Made by a program: the position numbers and the translations under genes | In this document: piece after piece, positions 40,535 through 47,087 of the stretch | Position numbering within the stretch: position 1 is the first letter of the stretch | Layout: each line of letters begins with the position of its first letter | Source of the DNA: CBDIDH01 sp965277595 | Lineage (GTDB): Bacteria; Planctomycetota; Planctomycetia; Isosphaerales; Isosphaeraceae | Reading direction: 5' to 3' | Length of the DNA: 64,000 bases | Assembly: GCA_965277595.1 (NCBI GenBank) | Contig: CBDIDH010000002.1 | Location: 682,001-746,000, forward strand | Notes under the pieces: generated by a model | Database searches by the model: none | The model's input: only the letters and a program-made list of their open reading frames with translations | What the model was told of the DNA's origin: nothing

Positions 40535-41626
40535 CTAACCTTTCGGGTTGTTCCAGGTCAGAGTCGTGACAGTCGGGCTGGCGAAGAGTGGCTTGCACTT
40601 GGCGATCAGGTCGGCAAGCTGGCTCGCCAGGTTGGATGCCGGTGGAAGACCAAATCCTCCAGGACGTTTGACCTGAATACCTTTTGCCTTTTCGTCGATC
40701 TCCAGTTCGCACGCCGCTCGCAACCGCATGTTCGAATCGAGGAATTGACGGACTTTCCAGAGCGACAAGACGACGAGCAGGTCGGTTGCTTCGGTCGGAA
40801 GACCGTACCCACGGATTTGGGCCAGATCGAGGGAGAAGAACGCGGTGATCGACTTCGCGGTGAATTCGGTGCGGTGGAATGGAACGTTGCCGTATCCGTC
40901 CTTGGCTTCAACTCCCGCGACCTTGGATTTGGGCAAGACTCGATCGAACTTGACACCGCCGCTGTCCGCGCGACCGACTCCGCTCGCCTCAATGAACGCG
41001 GAGATCGCCCGAGGATGTCGGAGCCGCCCGGCGATTTTCTCCAGGAACACTCCGTGAACGAGCGAGTTCGGGTCGTACTTGAAGCAGACGGCCGCCAGTT
41101 TGCGGAGGTTAACCACGCCCGCCACATCGTCGCGTTCTTTGTCGCTGGTGGTGTCCTCGGCAGTCACGCCATCCGCTTTCTTCTTGGGCGAGGATTTCTT
41201 TCCCGGGATCATCGCCAGGCCGAGTTGTAGTTTGAGAACGTCGGCGAACGGGGTATCGTCCTCGGTGGTCCCGGTCATGATGTACGGCGAATTGAGGCGA
41301 TGGAATTCGAGCAGGCTGCAAGTCGTGTCGGTCCCATTCCCGAGGCCGGCGAGCTTCACCTTGATGAATGGCAGTCCTCGCAGTTCTTGTGCGAGATCGT
41401 CGGAAGCCTCGTCCCAGCAGACGGCTTCTAGGCGGTTCGCCATCGATTGAGCGGACTCGACGAGGAGGGTAGGCACGGGACTGCCGTCATCGCCTGGTGC
41501 ATCGTAAGTGGCCGGGCCGAGGTCGGGGAAACCGGTCGGTTGGATGCGCGTGCCGGCGACTGGCTTGAGGTTCGCCTCGATCAAGATTCGAGGCGAGGCG
41601 CTCAGCAGCTTGAGATCAGCACTCAT
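40535..41626 (-). CDS. csb1: Type I-G Cas7 protein Csb1
   Basis: A 363-residue protein of the GSU0053/Csb1 family (Cas7 backbone). The family start DLKLLSASPRILIEANLKPVAGTRIQPTGFPDLGPATY is clear, as is the downstream SPYIMTGT and LVHGVFLEKIAGRLRHPRAISAFIEASGV. Several copies should coat the crRNA spacer. A Lys/Glu-rich insert near residues 145-170 (KKSSPKKKADGVTAEDTTSDKERDD) is probably a disordered loop. Its ATG overlaps the csx17 stop by 4 bp (ATGA). Confidence 0.92.
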   Translation of the reverse strand: MSADLKLLSASPRILIEANLKPVAGTRIQPTGFPDLGPATYDAPGDDGSPVPTLLVESAQSMANRLEAVCWDEASDDLAQELRGLPFIKVKLAGLGNGTDTTCSLLEFHRLNSPYIMTGTTEDDTPFADVLKLQLGLAMIPGKKSSPKKKADGVTAEDTTSDKERDDVAGVVNLRKLAAVCFKYDPNSLVHGVFLEKIAGRLRHPRAISAFIEASGVGRADSGGVKFDRVLPKSKVAGVEAKDGYGNVPFHRTEFTAKSITAFFSLDLAQIRGYGLPTEATDLLVVLSLWKVRQFLDSNMRLRAACELEIDEKAKGIQVKRPGGFGLPPASNLASQLADLIAKCKPLFASPTVTTLTWNNPKG

Positions 41627-43896
41627 GACGACTCCTCGGTTTCTGGAGGGTAGAGAACGGAATTCGCAATCATCTCGATGTCTTGATTTGAAAGTGGCAA
41701 CAACATGCTCGCCAACAATCGATCGGCGGGGATCGACGATTTGACGCCGAGCGGCTTGCCGGCCTGTTGTCGGTTGTGATAACCGGTCACAATCAACCCA
41801 CCGGACTTCAATCGCCTCGCGGCAATATCAACACAATGCTCCACTGCGGTAGACTGTCCGGAAGACAGAATGTGGAACACCTTGGGATCAGGCTTTGCAT
41901 TGGGCTCGGTTTCGGACGCAAGCTTCCAGGATTTGCCATTCGCGACGAAGGATTGCTGTCGAAGGAGGATTCGAGGCGCGCCGAATTCGAACGGAATGCC
42001 GGTGTCGATTTGATTGGGTGGCTCGTACTTGATATTGGGCCAATCGAGGCTGATCAAGCCCCAGATCAGGTCGTGCAGTTTCTCATCATCAATCTCGGCA
42101 TGCAAGAACGCGATCACGTCCGACAATCGAGCCGGTCGACGCGAATCCATCGGCACTCGAGCCCCTTCGTCGACTTCCCCGCCGCCTTCAGCCGACAATC
42201 GAGCCGGTCGAGGCGAGTCCATCTGCACGCCAAATTGTCCTTCGCGGAACGCTTCCATCTGTCGGCGGCGGAAGACGGCAGCCAGGTTGGCCGCGAGTGA
42301 TCGTCTTGACCACACTGCCGACGTAGAGCCGGGCGACCAGTTGGCAAAGGTCCCTTTCATCTCGACTTCTTCGAGAAAGACTCGCAGCGGGCCAACTTTA
42401 CCCGATCCGAGTACGCCGGCGAGGCTGACGGCAAGCCGGAACTCAGTGCTATCGTCGTTTGCCTGGTCAAGCCATTGCGGTGAGAGACCTTGAAGAGGCC
42501 GAATGTACTTGTCTTTGCAGAAGGCCAACCCGGTCGCAAGTGTTCGCTCGGCACAGCCGACGGCCCTCATTACATTTACCAGCGCTCGTCGGTCGGCGCG
42601 GACATCAGATTCGCTTCGGTTCGCGAATGCGAACATCGCTCGGTCAATCTGGCGAAGGGCGGTCTGATATCGTGCGGGCGTCTTCTCCTTATCGCGGCAG
42701 GCGGAACGAAGTCTTTCGACCCATGCGGTCAGAGGTTGGTCGTCGAGAAGGCGGGCGGCGGGTCGCGGGGTCGCCGCTAATCGACCGAGTGGGGCCGCAA
42801 AATACGAAAGCCCGTTTCGCATAACGAATGCATATCGAACGAACGCATCCACGCCCCTGCTAATACCGAGCAAGTTCACTGCTAACGCGAATTCAACAGC
42901 ATTCCTCGCCTGCCGCCGACCAAGTTGAGCGCGACCTTCGGCGAATAGATGCGTCAGTTCAGCATGGGAAAATGGCGTCTTCCAGAGCGGAAGCCATAAC
43001 TCCGCACGGGTGGACTCCCCAGCCTCTTTCTCCGACTCGGAAGCATAGCCAACGGCCACGGCCTCAACGCAGAACGGATATCCTGCTCTTGCGACGGTAT
43101 CCATGCCCATTCGCCGGGAGACTGCTCCCGCGAATAGCACGCTGCCTTCGATCGCCAAAAGATAATCCCACGGATTGACCCCCCCGCCACCATCGAACCC
43201 TTGCGAAGAGTTCGCGCCGCCGATTGCCCCTGGGTTAAAATGACCGACGGCCAATTGACCGAGAGACGACGTGAAGTCTCCGAAGAGTGCGTTGGCGACT
43301 CCACCGTCACAATCGTGGTCGATCAGGAGAGAAACGACGACCTGCGCGAACGTGGAAACATAGCTGCCGCTTCCTTCATTTCCGCCTGTACCGAGCAGAG
43401 GTGGAAACCTGCGCGACTCATCGGTCAGGATAAAAACCGCATCCAGCCACCCCAGCATCGCATCGGGAAGTTTATTGCGGCACAACCGCATTAGAGTCAA
43501 CTTATCTTCATCACGAACTTTCACGGTGAAACCGCTAGATTTCATGATGTTGCGTAATTCGATGATGACATCACGAAAAACCGTCAATGATGGACGTGAT
43601 TCGGCATCGGCTACAATTCGATTCAGGGCCTCGCGAGCTGAAGACTCCGAGGAACCGGGATAGAACCCGGAACGTGCTCCCCAGGGACCAACAACCGGCG
43701 TGGGCCGGTAGTCGCTCTGAAAGAACTTGATCAGCCCGTCGCGGTCGAGAGTCGAGTGGAGACAGGCAACGCCGCCATGCCAGGACAGTTTGGCGGTCGG
43801 GTCCAGTTGCTCGGCAACGAGGCGGAAGACGCCGAGAGTTTTCAGGTAGCTCATCAGCGGCTCGGGCGTGCAGCCGGACAGAACGACTTCATTCAT
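41623..43896 (-). CDS. csx17: Type I-G large subunit Csx17 (Cas8)
   Basis: A 757-residue Csx17-family protein, the subtype I-G large subunit expected to read the PAM and recruit Cas3. The family start VVLSGCTPEPLMSYLKTLGVFRLVAEQLDPTAKLSWHGG is distinctive, as are LPPLLGTGGNEGSGSYVSTFAQ and GGGGVNPWDYLLAIEGSVLFAGAVSRR. ATG-43896 overlaps the cas3 stop by 8 bp; the longer upstream frame is not conserved. Between about residues 555 and 595 the protein carries two copies of MDSxRPARLS, encoded by a 36-bp DNA repeat (see separate entry). Confidence 0.9.
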   Translation of the reverse strand: MNEVVLSGCTPEPLMSYLKTLGVFRLVAEQLDPTAKLSWHGGVACLHSTLDRDGLIKFFQSDYRPTPVVGPWGARSGFYPGSSESSAREALNRIVADAESRPSLTVFRDVIIELRNIMKSSGFTVKVRDEDKLTLMRLCRNKLPDAMLGWLDAVFILTDESRRFPPLLGTGGNEGSGSYVSTFAQVVVSLLIDHDCDGGVANALFGDFTSSLGQLAVGHFNPGAIGGANSSQGFDGGGGVNPWDYLLAIEGSVLFAGAVSRRMGMDTVARAGYPFCVEAVAVGYASESEKEAGESTRAELWLPLWKTPFSHAELTHLFAEGRAQLGRRQARNAVEFALAVNLLGISRGVDAFVRYAFVMRNGLSYFAAPLGRLAATPRPAARLLDDQPLTAWVERLRSACRDKEKTPARYQTALRQIDRAMFAFANRSESDVRADRRALVNVMRAVGCAERTLATGLAFCKDKYIRPLQGLSPQWLDQANDDSTEFRLAVSLAGVLGSGKVGPLRVFLEEVEMKGTFANWSPGSTSAVWSRRSLAANLAAVFRRRQMEAFREGQFGVQMDSPRPARLSAEGGGEVDEGARVPMDSRRPARLSDVIAFLHAEIDDEKLHDLIWGLISLDWPNIKYEPPNQIDTGIPFEFGAPRILLRQQSFVANGKSWKLASETEPNAKPDPKVFHILSSGQSTAVEHCVDIAARRLKSGGLIVTGYHNRQQAGKPLGVKSSIPADRLLASMLLPLSNQDIEMIANSVLYPPETEESS
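42121..42228. repeat. 36-bp direct repeat inside csx17
   Basis: Two 36-bp copies (42121-42156 and 42193-42228) are 33/36 identical and 72 bp apart. Each contains the near-palindrome TCGAGCCGGTCGA. On the csx17 strand they are read in frame as DSRRPARLS and DSPRPARLS. This looks like a REP-like element inserted in frame, or a local tandem duplication. Confidence 0.7.
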
Positions 43897-46261
43897 GATA
43901 AATTCCCTTCGCTTCGTTCTTGCTCGCCCGCAAATCGGCAGCCCGCAAGAGTGTCTCAAGATACGCCAGTCTGAACGGGCCGAGAGAGTCCCTCAACGCG
44001 AGCGCTCGGGCCGTCCAACTCTGCTCGCCACCGAGTTGCATCGGCGACAGGTCGAGTGTCACCGCCGCGCAAATCTTGCCGCCAAGATCGACCTCCGGCA
44101 GCGAATCACCGCCGTGAACACCGTGGGCGAACAGGATGCCTGGATCGTCGGGCTGATCTTCATCCGCCAGCGTGCGGATGCTCAGGCGAACCTTGCCGTG
44201 ATGAGTGGCGTCCAGGTAGGCGACCTCAAAAGGAAGCCCATGTTTCAGGACGGCCAAAGCGGAAGCTAGTTCGTGACGGAAGTACTTGCGGCCGTGCGTC
44301 AACCGGACGTTGTTGCCGGATTTCGCCCACAGTTTTGAAGCATCGAGGTCCGGGTTGGCCTTCCGCATCCCATATTGAAACGCACCGTGCCCTTTTCCTG
44401 CATCATGCCAACGAGCCGCGAGAGATAGGTGGCTCAGCCAATCGACTGGCAGATTACCAAGTTTTCCGAGCATTTTCGCGAGTTCGTCGCATACGTTCTG
44501 CGTATGTTCGGCGATCGTGAGAGGTCGTCCTGATCCGTACGAATTCGGATCGCTGCCGGTGCCCTCAGCATGTTGAGGAGCATCGATCGGGACTGGAAGG
44601 ACGGCGGCAGGTGAATCCTCATCCCAGCCAAACTCGCAGTAACCGCCCGCGGTGGTCGGCAAGAGAATCGACAGTCCTGGGCGAATCTCGCGATCAGGCT
44701 CGCGAACGGGCTTCCATTCTTCATCAAGGTGATCCCAGAAAAAGCCCTTGGATTTGCTCTTTTTCAGGAACGCTTTGATGCTTCCAATGGGAACATTGCA
44801 CAATTCCTCTCGACGTGGGTCCGACTGGTCTTCGGGCGAGCCAGTTCGCCAGAAAACCTGAACGTCCGTGTCCTTGTCGTCGCCACGTACGAACCGGGCC
44901 ACATCGATATCGTTCCCGGACAAGTCGGGGGCGGTGTCGAAGAGATCGAGCAAATCCCGGCGGCGGAGGACGTGAGTATGCGTGAACGGCAGCTCGATGG
45001 ACTCTTCTCGCTTGAATTCGTCGAGAGAATGGGGCGAGACGTCCCGGCCATCGAGTTTGGTCAAGCATTCAAGGGAGAACTTGAGGTCGCCCGCTTCATA
45101 CGGGGCTGCTTGCTTATCCGGGTCGAGTGAGATCCAGTAGACTCGGCCAGGACTATCGTCGCCGGTCCGGTTACAGCGGCCGATACGTTGAACTATGCTC
45201 GCCCACGGGGCCAGTTCGGTAATCAGAGTGCGGGCCGAAATATCGACTCCGGCTTCCACGACTTGTGTTGCGACGATGATGCGATCCGCAACCGGATGGG
45301 TAAGTTGCTCGTTCAGTTTTTCGCGCTCTCTTGGGCGAAACCGCGAGTGGACGAGTATGACATCTTTAGGGGCGGACTTGACCTTCTTAATTTCTCTGTA
45401 CACCGCCTTCGCGCTGTCCACTGTGTTCAGAACGACGAGCGTTTGTGTGCCGGGCACATGACGCTTCAGAACGGCTGCGGCAACCTCCTTGCGGTCTTTG
45501 GTCGCCTCCACGCCAAGCGGCGAAAGCGTCTTGACCGCTGTCATCTTTTTATGAAGAAGTCCATCGGGAGCGTAGTCATCGCCATATTGATCCTTTCCGA
45601 GTTCCAATGCCTTATCCGGGAACTTGCCTAGGAAATCAATCGTTTCGAGCCAACTTGGTTCGAGCGTCGCGGACATCCAAATCGACGGGCAATCGCCAAA
45701 GGTGCCGAGCGATTCTCGCAATCCGGCCATCTGGGCGGAAGTGGAAACACCACTGCCCATCAACTGCGGTTCGTCGAACACCCATAGGCAGTCGTTGTTC
45801 AAGAGCCCGAAGTCGATCGGCCAGTGAAAACGGTTGGCCGCGTAGCCTCGATTGAGAACCCGCGACAAGAGCATATCTTGCGTGCCGATCAAGATCGCCG
45901 GGTTCTCGGGATTGAGAAACCAATCATCCGAATCCACTCCTCCCATGAGGACGTTGACCGATATTTTTTTGTCAAGGCCCAGCCTGTGTATCCACTCCCC
46001 CGCTTCACGGACCGACTGTTCGACCAAGACGCGCATCGGCAAGCAGTAGACGAGCCGTCGAGGGGTTGGCTTGCCGCTATGGAAGTACCGCCATAGCCAT
46101 CCGAGGACGGCGGTGGCCGTCTTGCCGGCTCCGGTCGGTGCTCGGACGAGGTGACATAGATCGTCTGATCTTGCGAACCGTTCCTGGTAAGGGAAAGGAC
46201 TCCGTCCTTTTGGCTCGGAGGCGGAGCAGGTCGCTTTTTGGAAGAATTCCCGATAAGTCAT
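43889..46261 (-). CDS. cas3: Type I-G Cas3 helicase-nuclease
   Basis: A 790-residue Cas3 with the helicase first and the HD nuclease last, the arrangement typical of subtype I-G. Walker A APTGAGKT is at residues 41-48, the DEAH-box variant DEPQ at 163-166, motif III SAT at 197-199 and motif VI QRIGRCNR at 358-365. The C-terminal HD domain has H586 (AEHTQNV), HD at 619-620 (ARWHDAGKGHGAFQ), then RHELASALA and THHGK. It unwinds and degrades targets marked by the crRNA complex. Upstream, within 3 bp of the ATG, is a leftover cas2 C-terminus; downstream it overlaps csx17. Confidence 0.95.
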   Translation of the reverse strand: MTYREFFQKATCSASEPKGRSPFPYQERFARSDDLCHLVRAPTGAGKTATAVLGWLWRYFHSGKPTPRRLVYCLPMRVLVEQSVREAGEWIHRLGLDKKISVNVLMGGVDSDDWFLNPENPAILIGTQDMLLSRVLNRGYAANRFHWPIDFGLLNNDCLWVFDEPQLMGSGVSTSAQMAGLRESLGTFGDCPSIWMSATLEPSWLETIDFLGKFPDKALELGKDQYGDDYAPDGLLHKKMTAVKTLSPLGVEATKDRKEVAAAVLKRHVPGTQTLVVLNTVDSAKAVYREIKKVKSAPKDVILVHSRFRPREREKLNEQLTHPVADRIIVATQVVEAGVDISARTLITELAPWASIVQRIGRCNRTGDDSPGRVYWISLDPDKQAAPYEAGDLKFSLECLTKLDGRDVSPHSLDEFKREESIELPFTHTHVLRRRDLLDLFDTAPDLSGNDIDVARFVRGDDKDTDVQVFWRTGSPEDQSDPRREELCNVPIGSIKAFLKKSKSKGFFWDHLDEEWKPVREPDREIRPGLSILLPTTAGGYCEFGWDEDSPAAVLPVPIDAPQHAEGTGSDPNSYGSGRPLTIAEHTQNVCDELAKMLGKLGNLPVDWLSHLSLAARWHDAGKGHGAFQYGMRKANPDLDASKLWAKSGNNVRLTHGRKYFRHELASALAVLKHGLPFEVAYLDATHHGKVRLSIRTLADEDQPDDPGILFAHGVHGGDSLPEVDLGGKICAAVTLDLSPMQLGGEQSWTARALALRDSLGPFRLAYLETLLRAADLRASKNEAKGIYHE

Positions 46262-46263
46262 GG

Positions 46264-46338
46264 TTCAACTCACAATCACGACATCCCGTGCATCATTCCG
46301 TTCGATCGACCGTCCAAGGGTCTCGTCTCGGTCGAAAT
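46264..46338 (-). pseudogene. Remnant of a second cas2 C-terminus
   Basis: In frame and ending in TGA 2 bp before the cas3 ATG, this stretch reads DRDETLGRSIERNDARDVVIVS-stop. The intact cas2 ends DQVETLGRPIEPHDARDVVIVL-stop. Fifteen of 19 residues match from ETLGR onward, and the DNA is diverged, so it is an old or foreign copy and not a fresh duplication. A stop lies in frame just upstream (near 46350), so no function is expected. Confidence 0.8.
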
Positions 46339-46352
46339 ATCTCGATCAGGCT

Positions 46353-46577
46353 TCACTGTCTCGGCTTCCGTGAAAAGGTCGGAAGCCTGGATTTCTTGCG
46401 AAGATAGGTGAGACGCCGTAGTGCTTCGGCTTCTGGAATCTGTGGATCCACGCTCCTGAGACGCTGAAGAAATGGGCGACGAAATTCAGGGTCGCGCGTG
46501 ATGTCCTCCGTGGTGCAGCGAAGCTCGGAATTGAGGCTGGTGTAGACCTTGATGAGGGCTGAGTCGATCGGAGTCAC
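46353..46577 (-). CDS. Small hypothetical protein upstream of cas3, target of the crRNA-like RNA
   Basis: I propose a 74-residue protein starting at GTG-46577 (VTPIDSALIKVYTSLNSELRCTTED...). It is basic, helical and ends in RRLTYLRKKSRLPTFSRKPRQ. GAGGTG lies 10 nt upstream. A longer form from ATG-46616 is possible, but that codon falls at or upstream of the likely transcription start. No known family; it is not a standard I-G gene. It lies 92 bp before cas3 on the same strand and would be co-transcribed with the interference genes. It could be a Cas accessory protein, a regulator, or the toxin half of a CRISPR-guarded addiction pair. The coding call itself is moderately supported. Confidence 0.55.
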   Translation of the reverse strand: MTPIDSALIKVYTSLNSELRCTTEDITRDPEFRRPFLQRLRSVDPQIPEAEALRRLTYLRKKSRLPTFSRKPRQ

Positions 46578-46579
46578 TT

Positions 46580-46597
46580 CAGGATTACACCTCTGAA
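46580..46597 (-). promoter_or_regulatory. Seed-matched target site with TTC PAM
   Basis: On the minus strand, TTC (46597-46595) is followed by AGAGGTGTAATCCTG (46594-46580). The pseudo-spacer at 46701 begins AGAGGCGTAATCCTG: 14 of 15 match, and the one difference is at position 6. Beyond position 15 the match decays (5 of the next 9). The site is about 15-30 bp downstream of the predicted start of transcription and covers the ribosome-binding site of the small gene. Confidence 0.8.
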
Positions 46598-46616
46598 GCT
46601 GTTTGCCTCCTCCCAT

Positions 46617-46644
46617 ATACTAACGAGGCGGCCTCAGTCGTCAA
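46617..46644 (-). promoter_or_regulatory. Predicted promoter of the small gene-cas3-csx17-csb1-csb2 operon
   Basis: On the minus strand, -35 TTGACG (46644-46639) and -10 TAGTAT (46622-46617) are spaced by 16 bp, placing the start near 46610. It lies between the crRNA-like gene and its target site. A plus-strand TATACT (46616-46621) overlaps the -10 box and could serve the crRNA-like RNA, though no matching -35 is evident. Confidence 0.6.
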
Positions 46645-46663
46645 GCGGCTACCAGCGAAATTG

Positions 46664-46773
46664 AACTTCCGCGACTCTACCGTCGTGGCCCCATTGAAGC
46701 AGAGGCGTAATCCTGCAATCACGCAATCCCGCGTGTCCTTTCCACGACTTTACCGTCGTGGCCCCATTGATGA
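46664..46773 (+). ncRNA. crRNA-like RNA: two degenerate repeats and one pseudo-spacer (CreR/CreA type)
   Basis: Pseudo-repeat 1 (46664-46700) matches the array repeat at 29/37 positions and keeps the last 19 bases, including GTCGTGG and the handle ATTGAAGC. Its stem CCGCGAC/GTCGTGG still pairs with one G-U. A 36-nt pseudo-spacer follows (46701-46736). Pseudo-repeat 2 (46737-46773) matches at 28/37 with the stem CCACGAC/GTCGTGG intact. Both loops (TCTACC, TTTACC) differ from the array loop GTCAAA in the same way. The unit is read opposite to the cas genes. Processing by Csb2 would yield a single crRNA-like guide whose seed fits the site at 46580-46597. Confidence 0.8.
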
Positions 46774-46790
46774 GCATGGGTATCGTTTTA

Positions 46791-47078
46791 TCAGAGCACA
46801 ATGACAACATCACGAGCATCATGCGGCTCGATCGGCCGCCCGAGGGTTTCGACTTGGTCGGCGCATCGCTTGCACAACGGGATAAACAGAACCTGGTCGC
46901 GGTCCAGGTCGATCACTTCGTGGAGCCGACTTCGTAGTCGTACCAGATCGGTTGCGGATAGTCGACAAAAAAACACCGAGTATTGTTGGCGGAGCCCGAA
47001 GTCCTCGCAGGCTCGGGCGACCTTGCGAAGACGCTTGGAGTCGGCAATGTCGTAGGCGACGAGATGGGTATCCATCAA
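46791..47078 (-). CDS. cas2: Cas2
   Basis: A 95-residue Cas2 with the ferredoxin-like start HLVAYDIADSKRLRKVARACEDFGLRQQYSVFFCRLS. The conserved Asp is in YDIAD at residue 10. It forms the adaptation integrase with Cas1. It starts 9 bp after the cas4-cas1 stop. A second Met directly follows the first, so the start is uncertain by one codon. Downstream lies the crRNA-like gene and not, as expected, cas3. Confidence 0.95.
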   Translation of the reverse strand: MMDTHLVAYDIADSKRLRKVARACEDFGLRQQYSVFFCRLSATDLVRLRSRLHEVIDLDRDQVLFIPLCKRCADQVETLGRPIEPHDARDVVIVL

Positions 47079-47087
47079 TCCAATTCC

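Noticed and set aside
46614..46616. ATG-46616 as start of the small gene
   Set aside because: It lies immediately after the -10 box, at or before the predicted transcript start; GTG-46577 has a GAGGTG site at usable distance. Not fully excluded.
46616..46791. Reading the pseudo-array on the minus strand (same as cas genes)
   Set aside because: In that orientation the matched segment would be at the 3' end of the spacer and the handle would not end in ATTGAAGC; the plus-strand reading places the match in the seed with a TTC motif at the PAM position.
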